Notes: a model not told the origin generated them from the letters alone. Numbered from the stretch's first letter, positions 7,897-16,231 are shown. The stretch is DNA of 36,578 nt from Demequina iriomotensis (GCF_000971395.1 NZ_BBME01000024.1:1-36578); one strand, 5' to 3'. Program-made: numbers and translations.

Positions 7897-8546
7897 GGGG
7901 TGCCCCACGGCTCGACGGCGAGACCGTCGCGGCGCGCCATGGCGGCGGTGACGGCCTCGACCACCGACGCGTGCACCTCCTCGACAGTGCGGGCGGCGTC
8001 GACCACCGCGTACCGCGCGCGATCGAGCGCCGCGCGGCCGAGGAAGCCCTCGCGCATCTGCGCTGCCTTCGCGATGGTCTCGCGCTCGACGCGATCGAGG
8101 TCGCGGCTCATGCGCGCCGGATCGGGCTCCATGTCGAGCACCACCGTGAGATCGGGCAGCAGCCCCTCGGTGGCCCACAGCGAGATCCGCTCGACCTCCT
8201 CGCCCAGGCCGCGAGCTCCGCCCTGGTACACCACCGAGGAGTCGAGGTAGCGGTCCTGAAGCACCACGGTCCCCGCCTCGAGCGCGGGCCGCACAAGCGT
8301 CGCGATGTGGTGGGCGCGGTCGGCCGCGTACAGCAGCGCCTCGGCGCGCGGGGCGACGTGATCGCCGTGCATGATCGCCTGACGGAGCTCGATCCCCAGG
8401 GGCGTCCCGCCCGGCTCGCGCGTGGTCAGCACCTCGCGCGCGCCGCCCGCGGGAGAGCGCAGATGCGCCGCGAGCAGGTCGACCTGCGTGGTCTTGCCCA
8501 CGCCGTCGGCACCCTCGAACACCACCCAGAAGCCCGGAAACGCCAT
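7893..8546 (-). CDS. tmk: Thymidylate kinase
   Basis: The 217-residue product phosphorylates dTMP to dTDP for DNA synthesis. It shows the P-loop FEGADGVGKTTQ at residues 10-21, the substrate motif TTREPGGTPLG, the DRYLDSSVVYQG motif and a lid with several arginines. The start MAFPGFWVV places the P-loop at the normal distance. There is no ribosome site; instead TAGATT (complement of 8554-8559) ends seven bases before the ATG, suggesting a leaderless transcript for tmk-holB. The end overlaps holB by four bases. Confidence 0.95.
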   Translation of the reverse strand: MAFPGFWVVFEGADGVGKTTQVDLLAAHLRSPAGGAREVLTTREPGGTPLGIELRQAIMHGDHVAPRAEALLYAADRAHHIATLVRPALEAGTVVLQDRYLDSSVVYQGGARGLGEEVERISLWATEGLLPDLTVVLDMEPDPARMSRDLDRVERETIAKAAQMREGFLGRAALDRARYAVVDAARTVEEVHASVVEAVTAAMARRDGLAVEPWGTP

Positions 8547-8553
8547 GGGCACG

Positions 8554-8559
8554 AATCTA
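8554..8559 (-). promoter_or_regulatory. -10 box for leaderless tmk-holB transcript
   Basis: TAGATT on the minus strand is separated from the tmk ATG by seven bases, the spacing expected when transcription starts on the start codon. No clear -35 was found. It lies in the 46-bp gap after the oxidoreductase gene. Confidence 0.5.
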
Positions 8560-8592
8560 CCGGCCGGGTCCGACGGTCCCCGCCGCATCGTC

Positions 8593-9588
8593 CTAATGCT
8601 CGTTGGGGTAGATGAGGCCGATCTGCGCGCGGACCTCGTCCATGATCTCCATGATCTCGATCGACTGGTCGAGCGTGAGCAGCGCGCTCTCGGTGTCGCC
8701 GGCGTGGATGCGGCGCGCGACCTCGGCCGCCTCGTACTGGAACCCGTTGGGCACGTCGCCGTCGAAGAACAGGTGGGTGCCGTCCTCCTTGGTGAGCGTG
8801 AAGGACGTGGGCGTGTAGAACGTGTCCTGCACCTCGATGCGCCCCTCGGTGCCGGCGATGAGCGCGACGTTCGGGGTGCGCACCTCCATCGAGGTGGTGA
8901 GGATCGCCTGCGCGCTCGGGTACTCGAACACCATGGACACCTGACCGTCGACTCCCGTCTCGCGGAGGCGGCCGACCGCGGTGATGCGGTCCGGCACGCC
9001 CAGCAGGTCGTGCGCGAAGGCGATCGGGTACACGCCGAGGTCCAGCAGCGCGCCGCCCGCGAGCGCGGGGTTCCACATGCGCTCGACGTGGGTGAGCGCC
9101 TGACCGTGGTCGGCCTGGACCGACAGCACCTCGCCCAGCTCGCCGCGCGCGATGAGCTCGCGGATCGCATGCACGTGCGGCAGGTGGCGCGTCCACATCG
9201 CCTCCATGAGGAACACGCCCTTCGCGCGGGCCGCGGCGACCACCTCGCGCGCCTGCGCGGCGTTCTGCGTGAAGGCCTTCTCGCACAGCACGTGCTTGCC
9301 CGCCTCGATCGCCATGAGGGCGTGCTCGTGGTGGTGGCTGTGCGGCGTCGCGACGTAGACGACATCCACTTCGGGATCCGCGAGCAGCTCCTCGTAGGAG
9401 CCGTACGCGGTGGGCACGCCCGTCTCGTCGGCGAAGGCCTGCGAGCGCTCGAGGCTGCGCGAGCCGACCGCGACCACCTGGGAGGCGGTGTAGCGGTCGA
9501 CCGCGTCGGCGAGCTTGTGGGCGATGCCCCCGGCGCCGAGGATCCCCCAGCGGACGGCGGGCGCGGACATCGGCAGCGGTGCACTCAT
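8593..9588 (-). CDS. Gfo/Idh/MocA-family NAD(P)-dependent oxidoreductase
   Basis: The 331-residue product has an N-terminal Rossmann fold with WGILGAGGIAHK (residues about 14-25), the VDVVYVATPHSHHHEHALMA strand and the EKAFTQN motif, which replaces the more common EKP lysine-proline, followed by a C-terminal alpha/beta domain with GGALLDLGVYP. Family members oxidise or reduce sugars, inositol or dihydrodiols; the substrate cannot be told from sequence. An alternative internal start is the second methionine (residue 7). TATGCT (complement of 9595-9600) lies six bases before the ATG, again pointing to leaderless transcription. The gene sits between topA and tmk, which are often closer neighbours. 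Confidence 0.88.
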   Translation of the reverse strand: MSAPLPMSAPAVRWGILGAGGIAHKLADAVDRYTASQVVAVGSRSLERSQAFADETGVPTAYGSYEELLADPEVDVVYVATPHSHHHEHALMAIEAGKHVLCEKAFTQNAAQAREVVAAARAKGVFLMEAMWTRHLPHVHAIRELIARGELGEVLSVQADHGQALTHVERMWNPALAGGALLDLGVYPIAFAHDLLGVPDRITAVGRLRETGVDGQVSMVFEYPSAQAILTTSMEVRTPNVALIAGTEGRIEVQDTFYTPTSFTLTKEDGTHLFFDGDVPNGFQYEAAEVARRIHAGDTESALLTLDQSIEIMEIMDEVRAQIGLIYPNEH

Positions 9589-9594
9589 GCGGCC

Positions 9595-9600
9595 AGCATA
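9595..9600 (-). promoter_or_regulatory. -10 box for leaderless oxidoreductase transcript
   Basis: TATGCT on the minus strand is followed by six bases and the ATG. The -35 region is not recognisable. Immediately upstream lies one copy of the repeated 10-mer GGACGATGCG (9604-9613). Confidence 0.45.
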
Positions 9601-9667
9601 GGGGGACGATGCGCGGGACGACGGGGCGCCGTCGCCCGCGGGCGGAGCCGTGCCGGGTCGCGGCGGC

Positions 9668-9904
9668 TCAGAGGTTGCCGCGCGTCGGACCGAACCGCGC
9701 CGCGAGCAGACCGCCCACGAACGCGACGGCCGCGATGGCCGGCACCGGCCACGAGAAGGAGAACCCGAGCACCGTCACCGAGCCCGAGTCCACCGTGAGC
9801 GCGACGGCACCGAAGCCGAGCAGCAGCCCCAGGTAGCCGAGGAACGTGAACGCCGGTCGCTTCGCGGGTTCGGGCGCCTGCTCGGGGCGCTTGGGGTCGG
9901 CCAC
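9668..9904 (-). CDS. Small two-helix membrane protein
   Basis: The 78-residue product has a charged, proline-rich N-terminus (about 17 residues) and two hydrophobic segments at about 19-37 and 45-68, ending in a short basic tail. It starts with GTG six bases after the topA stop and is preceded by an A/G-rich stretch that can serve as ribosome site, so it is translated from the topA transcript. I know no function; small membrane proteins of this kind occur after topA in related genomes only as far as I can infer. Confidence 0.65.
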   Translation of the reverse strand: MADPKRPEQAPEPAKRPAFTFLGYLGLLLGFGAVALTVDSGSVTVLGFSFSWPVPAIAAVAFVGGLLAARFGPTRGNL

Positions 9905-9910
9905 GGCGCC

Positions 9911-12562
9911 CTACTTCTTCCGCGTGGTGGGCTTCTTGGCGGCCGTGCGGCGGGCCGGCTTCTTGGCCGGGCCCTTCGCGCGCTTGTCCGCGAGCAGCTC
10001 GATCGCCCGCTCGGGCGTGAGCGACTCCACCGACTCCGTCTTGGGGATGGTCACGTTGGTGACACCGTCGGTGATGTAGTCGCCGAAGCGCCCGGACTTC
10101 GCGACGATCGGCTTGCCCGAGGTCGGGTCCTCGCCGAACTCCTTGAGCGGAGGCGTCGCCGCGCGGCCGCGACCGCGCTTGGGCTCCGCGTAGATCGCGA
10201 GCGCCTCCTCGAGCGTGATCGACAGCAGCAGGTCCTCGCTCGCGATGGTCCGCGAGTCCGTCCCCTTCTTGAGGTACGGCCCGAAGCGGCCGTTCTGCGC
10301 CGTGATCTCCTCGTTCGTCGCGGGGTCCACGCCCACCACGCGCGGCAGGCTCATGAGCCGGAGCGCGTCGTCAAGCGTCACCGTCGCGATGTCCATCGAC
10401 TTGAACAGGCTCGCCGTCTTGGGCCGCCCCTTCGCGTCCTCGGGCAGCACCTCGGTGACGTACGGGCCGAAGCGTCCGGCCTTCGCCACGATCTCCAGCC
10501 CGGACTGCGGGTGGGACCCGAGCACGCGCTCGTCACCGCCCTGGTTCTGGAGCAGCTCCTCGGCCTTGGCCACGGTCAGCTCGTCGGGCGCGAGATCCTC
10601 CGGCACCGACGCGGTCTGCTTCTCGCCGTCCGCCTCGCGCTCGAGGTAGGGCCCGTACTTGCCGACGCGCAGCGCGATGCCGGCGCCGATCTCGAACGTC
10701 GAGTTGGCACGCGCGTCGATCTCGCCCAGATCGTCCACCAGACGCTTGAGGCCCTGCGCGCGGCCCTCGTCATCCGACGTGCCGGACCCGAAGTAGAACT
10801 CGCTCAGCCAGTCCACGCGGGACATGCGCCCCGAGGCGATCTGGTCGAGGTCCTCCTCCATGTCCGCGGTGAAGGCGTAGTCGATGAGCCACGCGAAGTG
10901 ATCCTCGAGCAGGCGGATCATCGCGAACGCGAGCCACGTGGGCACCAGCGCCTGCTTCTCCACGTTGACGTAGCCCTTGTCGATGATGACGTCGACCATC
11001 GCGGCGTACGTCGACGGACGCCCGAGCTTGCGGTCCTCGAGCTCCTTGATCATCGAGCCCTGCGTGTAGCGCGGCGGCGGCGTGGTGGCGTGGGTGAGCG
11101 GCTCGATGCCGTCGCCCACGACCTTCTGCCCCTCGGCCAGCAGCGGGAGGCGGGACTCCTTCTCGACCTTCTGCTCGTCCTCCTCGTAGCGCGCCTTGTC
11201 GCGCGACTCCTCGTAGAGCGCCATGAAGCCGGGGCTGGTGAGGATGGTGCCCGAGGCGGAGAACTCGACCGCGTGGTGCGCGGCCGTGGTCGCGCCGATG
11301 CGCACCGTGGACGTGGTGCCCACCGCATCGGCCATCTGGGAGGCGAGCGTGCGCTTCCAGATCATCTCGTACATGCGGAACTCGTCGCCCGTGAGCTCGG
11401 CGCGCACCGAGTCCGGCGTGCGGAACGAGTCGCCCGCCGGGCGGATCGCCTCGTGCGCCTCCTGCGCGTTCGAGTCCTTCGACGCGTAGACACGCGGGCT
11501 CGCCGCGACCGCGTCCGCGCCGTACAGCGCGGTCGCCTGCTTGCGCGCCGCGCGGATCGCCTCGCCGGACAGGCCCGGCGAGTCGGAACGCATGTAGGTG
11601 ATGTAGCCCTTCTGGTACAGCGCCTGCGCGACGCCCATCGCCTGCCGCGCGCCCAGGCGGAGCTTGCGGCTCGACTCCTGGATCAGCGTCGAGGTGATGA
11701 ACGGCGCGGCCGGGCGGCGCTTGTAGGGCCGGGAGTCCACCCCGTTGACGGTGAACGATGCGTCGGCGAGGCCGGCCGCGAGCGCGCCGGCGAGCGCGGC
11801 GTGGACGTGCACCACCTTGTCGCTCGTGAGCGCGCCACGGTCGTCGAAGTCCTTGCCCGACGCCACGCGCTTGCCGTCGACCGAGGTGAGCCGGGCCTCG
11901 AACGAGCGCCCCGCGTCCTTGCCCTCGGTCGCCGTGAAGGTGCCCTTGAGGTCCCAGTACTCGGCGGACTGGAAGGCCATGCGCTCGCGCTCACGGTCCA
12001 CGACCAGGCGCAGCGTCACCGACTGCACACGCCCCGCGGACAGCCCCGACTGGATCTTGCGCCACAGCACCGGCGAGACCTCGTAGCCGTAGAGGCGGTC
12101 GAGCAGGCGGCGGGCCTCCTGCGCCTCGACCAGCTCCATGTCGACCTCGCGCGGATTCTCGAGCGCCCTCGAGATGCCCTCGCGGGTGATCTCGTGGAAC
12201 GCGAGCCGCTTCACGGGCACCTTGGGCTTGAGGACATCGAGCAGGTGCCAGGCGATCGCCTCCCCCTCGCGATCCTCATCAGTCGCGAGGTAGAGCTCGT
12301 CGGCCTCCTTGAGGCGCTTCTTGATGTCCGCGACGATCTTCTTCTTGTCCGCGTTGACCACGTAGTACGGCTGGAAGCCCGCGTCGATGTCGATCGCGAA
12401 CTTGCCGATGTCCGTCTTCTTCACCTCGGCCGGCAGCTCGGAGCGCTCGGCCAGGTCGCGGATGTGGCCCACCGACGACACCACGTCGTAGTCGGCACCC
12501 AGGAAGCCGCCGATCGTGCGCGACTTGGTGGGCGACTCGACGATGACGAGCTTGCGGGCCAT
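9911..12562 (-). CDS. topA: DNA topoisomerase I
   Basis: The 883-residue type IA enzyme relaxes negative supercoils. It begins MARKLVIVESPTKSRTI, has the TOPRIM metal-binding motif DEDREGE (95-101), the EITREGI and EAQEARRLLDRLYGY blocks, and the catalytic tyrosine in GYITYMRSDSP (Y323). The C-terminal part has several repeats of the type (K/N)xGRFGPY, as in other actinobacteria that lack the zinc fingers of E. coli TopA, and a lysine-rich tail (KKPARRTAAKKPTTRKK). An in-frame ATG 54 nt upstream is less likely because AGAAGG stands before the chosen ATG. The gene is divergent from an inositol-phosphatase-like gene. Confidence 0.97.
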   Translation of the reverse strand: MARKLVIVESPTKSRTIGGFLGADYDVVSSVGHIRDLAERSELPAEVKKTDIGKFAIDIDAGFQPYYVVNADKKKIVADIKKRLKEADELYLATDEDREGEAIAWHLLDVLKPKVPVKRLAFHEITREGISRALENPREVDMELVEAQEARRLLDRLYGYEVSPVLWRKIQSGLSAGRVQSVTLRLVVDRERERMAFQSAEYWDLKGTFTATEGKDAGRSFEARLTSVDGKRVASGKDFDDRGALTSDKVVHVHAALAGALAAGLADASFTVNGVDSRPYKRRPAAPFITSTLIQESSRKLRLGARQAMGVAQALYQKGYITYMRSDSPGLSGEAIRAARKQATALYGADAVAASPRVYASKDSNAQEAHEAIRPAGDSFRTPDSVRAELTGDEFRMYEMIWKRTLASQMADAVGTTSTVRIGATTAAHHAVEFSASGTILTSPGFMALYEESRDKARYEEDEQKVEKESRLPLLAEGQKVVGDGIEPLTHATTPPPRYTQGSMIKELEDRKLGRPSTYAAMVDVIIDKGYVNVEKQALVPTWLAFAMIRLLEDHFAWLIDYAFTADMEEDLDQIASGRMSRVDWLSEFYFGSGTSDDEGRAQGLKRLVDDLGEIDARANSTFEIGAGIALRVGKYGPYLEREADGEKQTASVPEDLAPDELTVAKAEELLQNQGGDERVLGSHPQSGLEIVAKAGRFGPYVTEVLPEDAKGRPKTASLFKSMDIATVTLDDALRLMSLPRVVGVDPATNEEITAQNGRFGPYLKKGTDSRTIASEDLLLSITLEEALAIYAEPKRGRGRAATPPLKEFGEDPTSGKPIVAKSGRFGDYITDGVTNVTIPKTESVESLTPERAIELLADKRAKGPAKKPARRTAAKKPTTRKK

Positions 12563-12618
12563 GGAACCTTCTCTCTGGGATGTGCGCCTCGGCGGCATCA
12601 CCGGCCTGAGACGCACTC

Positions 12619-12624
12619 AATATA
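12619..12624 (-). promoter_or_regulatory. Candidate topA -10 box
   Basis: TATATT on the minus strand lies in the only AT-rich patch of the topA upstream region, 56 bp before the start codon. A -35 could not be assigned with confidence, so this is a tentative site. Confidence 0.35.
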
Positions 12625-12729
12625 CATACGGGGTGCGACCGCGGCACCGGGACCTGGGGAGAGGTGAACGATGGGTGGCCGGCCGCCCGCGCATCGTCCA
12701 CCCAGGCAACGCCGTGGTTCGATGGGCGC

Positions 12730-13584
12730 ATGGAACCCCTGCTCGACGCCGCCCAGCGCGCGGCCGTCGGCGCGGCCATGCGCCGCGTCGCGGACGCCGA
12801 GATCCGTCCCCGCTTCCGGGCGCTCGCGGAGGGCGACATCCGGCTCAAGGGCCCGGGCGACTACGTCACCGAGGCCGACGAGTCCGCCGAGCGGGCGCTC
12901 GCCCCGCTCCTGCGCGCCATCCTTGACGTGCCCGTGGTGGGCGAGGAGGCCACCGCGGCGGACCCCTCCGTGGTCGACGTGCTCGCGACCGACGGCACCG
13001 CATGGACCGTCGACCCCGTCGACGGCACCGCGAACTTCGTGGCCGGCTCCGACACCTACGCCGTGATGGTCGGGCTGGTCGAGGGTGGCGAACCCATCGG
13101 CGGCTGGATCCTCCACCCGGAGACCGGCCACCTCTACGAGGGCCTGCGCGGCGTGGGCGCGTTCCTCGACGGACGCTCGCTCGCGGCGGGGGTCGAACGC
13201 TCCCGCGGGGACGATGCGCGCGCGTCCCTGTCGATGGAGGAGCCCCGCGGCGCGGTGTCGGTGCGCTACGCGGTCGACTCGGTGCGCGAAGGCCTGCTCG
13301 CCGCCGAGCCCGAGCTGGGCGGCTACGACGAGCTCCGCATGTGCGCGGGCTTCGACTACGCGGACCTGGTGACGCAGGCGGTCGGCTACCTGGTCTACAC
13401 CCGGGCCAAGCCGTGGGACCACGTGCCGGGCGCCGCGATCGCGGCCGAGGCGGGCTTCACGGTGGGACGGGTCGACGGGAGCGGCTACGTGCCGGCCGTC
13501 GAGGTCGGCGCCCCGCTGCTGGCCGCCCGGACGGACCGCTGGGAGTCGATCCGTGAGGTGCTCGCGAGGAACCTCGGGCTGTAG
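12730..13584 (+). CDS. Inositol monophosphatase-family phosphatase (SuhB/HisN-like)
   Basis: The 284-residue product has every metal site of the family: VTEADESAE (46-54), GEEA (E72/E73), WTVDPVDGTANF (D95, D98) and, near the end, the PWDHVPGAAI aspartate. It is a Mg2+-dependent phosphatase of inositol phosphate, histidinol phosphate or a related substrate; sequence reading cannot separate these. The ATG is chosen because the family fold starts there. No strong ribosome site precedes it, and a GTG 66 bases upstream in frame is an alternative. The upstream gap to topA carries one inverse copy of the repeated 10-mer (12690-12699). Confidence 0.88.
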   Translation: MEPLLDAAQRAAVGAAMRRVADAEIRPRFRALAEGDIRLKGPGDYVTEADESAERALAPLLRAILDVPVVGEEATAADPSVVDVLATDGTAWTVDPVDGTANFVAGSDTYAVMVGLVEGGEPIGGWILHPETGHLYEGLRGVGAFLDGRSLAAGVERSRGDDARASLSMEEPRGAVSVRYAVDSVREGLLAAEPELGGYDELRMCAGFDYADLVTQAVGYLVYTRAKPWDHVPGAAIAAEAGFTVGRVDGSGYVPAVEVGAPLLAARTDRWESIREVLARNLGL

Positions 13585-13651
13585 CCCGCGGCGCTGCCGC
13601 CCTACCCCGGCTCCCTCGCCCGGCTCCTGCCTCCCGCCCGGCTCCCCCTCC

Positions 13652-13789
13652 GGAATGGGGCGACCACGGTCGCTTTGGGGTGGCGCGTGCGCGCCATGGG
13701 GCATTCTCGATGGCGGCCACGGCCGTGCGACCGCCCGCGCCCCATGGGAGGCACGAACGTGGCGGAAGCGACGCTCAGCGCCCCATTCC
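13652..13789. repeat. 138-bp symmetric inverted duplication
   Basis: Two arms of about 51 nt occur in inverted orientation with matching internal spacing. From the outside in they share GGAATGGGGCG (11), six unlike bases, GTCGCTT (7), ten unlike bases, CGTGC (5), three unlike bases and CCATGGGGC (9). The left blocks are at 13652-13662, 13669-13675 and 13694-13702; the right ones at 13739-13747, 13766-13772 and 13779-13789. The centre holds further small inverted repeats. No gene is seen here. It may be a transposon-like remnant, a pair of convergent binding sites or a structured RNA. Confidence 0.75.
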
Positions 13790-13814
13790 ATCGAGGGCGG
13801 CTCCGCCCCGTTCC

Positions 13815-13830
13815 GTGAGCGGCCGCTCAC
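13815..13830. repeat. 16-bp perfect palindrome
   Basis: GTGAGCGGCCGCTCAC is a perfect dyad in the convergent gap between the phosphatase and surface-protein genes. A shorter GC hairpin (GGGCGG...CCGCCC, about 13795-13808) stands just before it. Function unknown; it may add to bidirectional termination. Confidence 0.6.
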
Positions 13831-13848
13831 CGCTGGGACGGCGGCGAG

Positions 13849-13880
13849 GGCTCCGGAGGGGTGGCCGCCCCTCCGGAGCC
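13849..13880. terminator. Bidirectional GC-rich terminator hairpin
   Basis: GGCTCCGGAGGGG (13849-13861) pairs perfectly over 13 bp with CCCCTCCGGAGCC (13868-13880) around a six-base loop. It lies 29 bp past the end of the leftward surface-protein gene and downstream of the rightward phosphatase gene. There is no T-tract on either side, which is common for actinobacterial terminators. Confidence 0.65.
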
Positions 13881-13909
13881 GCGCGACCGCCATCTGATCG
13901 CGCCGCGGG

Positions 13910-16099
13910 CTACGGCTGGGTCCGCCGCCCGACGTTCCTCACCCGGAGGCCGGCGAGCACCGCGCCGACCGCCATGAGCGTGAGCGCCCACATGACTGCG
14001 GACTGCACGTGCGACGCCCCGGTCGACGCGAGCACCGCTCCCTGCACCTCGGCGCCCGGCTCCGCAGCCTCGTCGTCCGCGATCTCGACCACGGCGTCGT
14101 CCGGACCGGCGGCCTCGTCGTCGTCCCCGGCGGGGTCCTCGGCGACCGGCGTGTCGTCGCCCGGCACCTCGCCACCCGGCACCTCGCCACCCGGCACCTC
14201 GCCACCCGGCACCTCGCCACCCGGCACCTCGCCGCCGGGCACCGGCGGCGCCGTCACGGTGACGGGCTGCCAGCCGAACAGCTCGCCGAACACCGAGTAG
14301 ACGGCGATCTTGTGCGCGCCGGGCTCGACGGTCTCGGGCACCAGCACCGTCACCGAGTTGTCGGAGAAGCCGGTGATGACCAGCTCGAGCGGCTCGGAGA
14401 AGAGGAAGACGTCGATGAAGTCGTTCGGGTCGAAGTCCTCGCCGGGCTCGGGGCTGGGCTCGGGGTCGGACGGCAGGTCCACGGCAGGCGTCCCGGCCGG
14501 CAGCGGCTCGAGGGTCCCGGCTGGCGCCGGCTCGAGGGTCCCGCCCGGCAGCGGCTCGATGGTCTCGCCCGGATCCGGCTCATCGTCGACGATGGTGAGC
14601 GTCAGCTCCTGCCCGGCCTCGACGGTCGCCGGCGCCACGAAGCAGCACTGCGCCTCGTCCACCAGGTCCTCCTCGCTCGGCGTGTAGTCGCCCGGGACGG
14701 CATCGACGAACACGGGGACGTAGAGGGTGTCGGCCACGACGGGCTCCGCCACATCCGGCGAGAAGCCGGCGAACACCTTGCCTGCGGGGGCCTCCACCGC
14801 GGGCACGTCGGTCACCACCGAGCCTTCACGGATGTTGAACTGCCGCAGCTCCGCCCGCAGGCCCTCGGTGAGGTCGAACTCGACGTCGAACAGGCACTTC
14901 GGGCTCATCGTGGCGCCGCCAAGCGTGATGCTCTCGGCCGTGCAGTCGCGCCCGAAGGCCCCGTCGCGGAAGAACACGGTCGGGGTGCCGGTCGCGCCGA
15001 CGAAGATGTTCCCCGCGATGGACGCGGCGGCCGACCGCTCGCGGAGCTCGACCTCCTCGAGCGCGGCCGACCCGAAGAAGGTGAACCGCGCGAACGCCGA
15101 TGGGTCGCCCAGGACCAGGATGGACCGCAGCCGCGGCATGTTGCCGAACGCCGTGTCGTCGGCCCGCGTGATCGTGGCCGGCACGACGAGCTCCGTGACC
15201 CGGCCGAGGCCCGAGAACGCGAGCCCGCGGACGTCCTGCACGGACCCGAGGTCGAGGCTCGCGACCGCGCCGGCGCCCTCGAAGGCGCGCGCGCCGACGA
15301 ACGTCACCGAGTCGGGCAGGGTGATCGCCGTGAGCGCGTCCGCGTCGCCGAAGGCGCGTCCCTCGATCCGCTGCACGCCGTCGCCGAAGTCGACGGTCAC
15401 CAGCGCGTCCGCGTTCTTGAACGCGCCCGGACCCACCGCGAACAGCGAGTCCGGCAGCACCAGCGACGTGAACCGCCGCGCGCCGGTCATGGTGACCTCG
15501 GTGGAGAAGGCACCCACGCGCTCGACGGGGAAGCCGCCGATCTCCTCAGGCACCACCACGTCGGTGCAGCCCGTGATGTCGGAGATGCTGAGCGAACCCT
15601 CCTGGATCACGAACGAGTAGGCGCATCCGTCCGCGCCGATGAACGGCGACACGAGCTCCTCGGCCGGGGCCGCCGCCGGGAACTTCTCAAGCGCGAACGC
15701 CGCCGGAGCGGCGACCGCCTCGACGGCGGGCGCGACCGCCACCGCCTGCTCGACCTCGGGGGCCTCGGACGGGGACGATGCGGGGGCGGGCTCGAGCGCA
15801 TCGGCCGCCTCGGCCTCGGGGGCGCCACCCTCGGGCACGGGCTCGGTCGCGACGTCCCCCTCGGACGTCGCGGCCTCCTCCGCCGGCGCGGCCTCGACCT
15901 CGGCCTCGGCGTCCGCCGAGGGCTCGACCGCGGGCTCGATGGGCGACGCGGTCGCGGTCGCGGCGTCGACGATGGCGCCGGGAGCATCGGGCTCCTCGGC
16001 AAGGGCGGCGGCGCCGCCCAGGACCGGTGCGATCAACGCGAGGCCGGCGACGAGCGTCGCGGCGGCGCTGGCGCGCAGCACAGTGGTGGTCGGGGACAC
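13910..16099 (-). CDS. BspA-type leucine-rich-repeat surface protein with LAXTG sorting signal
   Basis: The 729-residue product is a cell-surface protein. It has a signal peptide (1-34, ending AALA), a long A/E/P-rich stalk (35-140), a block of LRR_5/BspA-like repeats (about 155-370; units such as FxxADALxTVxFGDGVQxIExxAF), a region with a CC pair, PLP/PAG repeats, five tandem PGGEV units and an acidic stretch. The last 40 residues are LASTG (690-694), a hydrophobic helix and a basic tail, matching the LAXTG sorting motif of class E sortases. It is thus probably linked to the wall and may mediate adhesion. The GTG start has GAGGAG six bases upstream. No sortase gene is in the window. Confidence 0.85.
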   Translation of the reverse strand: MSPTTTVLRASAAATLVAGLALIAPVLGGAAALAEEPDAPGAIVDAATATASPIEPAVEPSADAEAEVEAAPAEEAATSEGDVATEPVPEGGAPEAEAADALEPAPASSPSEAPEVEQAVAVAPAVEAVAAPAAFALEKFPAAAPAEELVSPFIGADGCAYSFVIQEGSLSISDITGCTDVVVPEEIGGFPVERVGAFSTEVTMTGARRFTSLVLPDSLFAVGPGAFKNADALVTVDFGDGVQRIEGRAFGDADALTAITLPDSVTFVGARAFEGAGAVASLDLGSVQDVRGLAFSGLGRVTELVVPATITRADDTAFGNMPRLRSILVLGDPSAFARFTFFGSAALEEVELRERSAAASIAGNIFVGATGTPTVFFRDGAFGRDCTAESITLGGATMSPKCLFDVEFDLTEGLRAELRQFNIREGSVVTDVPAVEAPAGKVFAGFSPDVAEPVVADTLYVPVFVDAVPGDYTPSEEDLVDEAQCCFVAPATVEAGQELTLTIVDDEPDPGETIEPLPGGTLEPAPAGTLEPLPAGTPAVDLPSDPEPSPEPGEDFDPNDFIDVFLFSEPLELVITGFSDNSVTVLVPETVEPGAHKIAVYSVFGELFGWQPVTVTAPPVPGGEVPGGEVPGGEVPGGEVPGGEVPGDDTPVAEDPAGDDDEAAGPDDAVVEIADDEAAEPGAEVQGAVLASTGASHVQSAVMWALTLMAVGAVLAGLRVRNVGRRTQP
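14161..14235 (-). repeat. Five tandem 15-bp units coding PGGEV
   Basis: The unit CCGGCACCTCGCCAC occurs five times without a gap; the last copy has one change. It codes the repeated pentapeptide in the stalk of the surface protein. In-frame units of 15 bp can expand or shrink without breaking the gene, so copy number is likely to differ between strains. Confidence 0.9.
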
Positions 16100-16143
16100 G
16101 GAAAGCTCCTCAGGATCGATGGCGTGACCCCGGATGGCTCGGG

Positions 16144-16149
16144 GCTATA
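16144..16149 (-). promoter_or_regulatory. Candidate -10 box of the surface-protein gene
   Basis: TATAGC on the minus strand lies 45 bp before the GTG start of the leucine-rich-repeat gene, in a GC-rich gap. No good -35 at the right distance was found, so the call is tentative. Confidence 0.3.
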
Positions 16150-16172
16150 GCGACCGTACGAGGCACGACGCA

Positions 16173-16192
16173 CGCGGACAACGCTGTCCGCG
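16173..16192. terminator. Hairpin CGCGGACA-ACGC-TGTCCGCG
   Basis: An eight-base perfect stem with a four-base loop lies 40 bp after the stop of the winged-helix/hydrolase gene and upstream of the surface-protein promoter. It can act as terminator for the former; as a 20-bp dyad it could also be an operator for the latter. No T-tract follows. Confidence 0.45.
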
Positions 16193-16231
16193 CGGTCCGC
16201 ACGAGTCCCCTGGGACCTCCCTCAGAAGTCC

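Noticed and set aside
9650..12667. Very long open frame on the + strand opposite topA (about 1000 codons)
   Set aside because: It is the antisense shadow of a high-GC gene: rich in R, H, L and V, without domain motifs, and topA on the other strand is unmistakable. The same holds for long open frames opposite the surface protein (14009-16150), the ABC1 gene and hppA.
14161..14235. Tandem 15-bp repeats as a CRISPR-like array
   Set aside because: The units are contiguous without spacers and code the PGGEV pentapeptide in frame.
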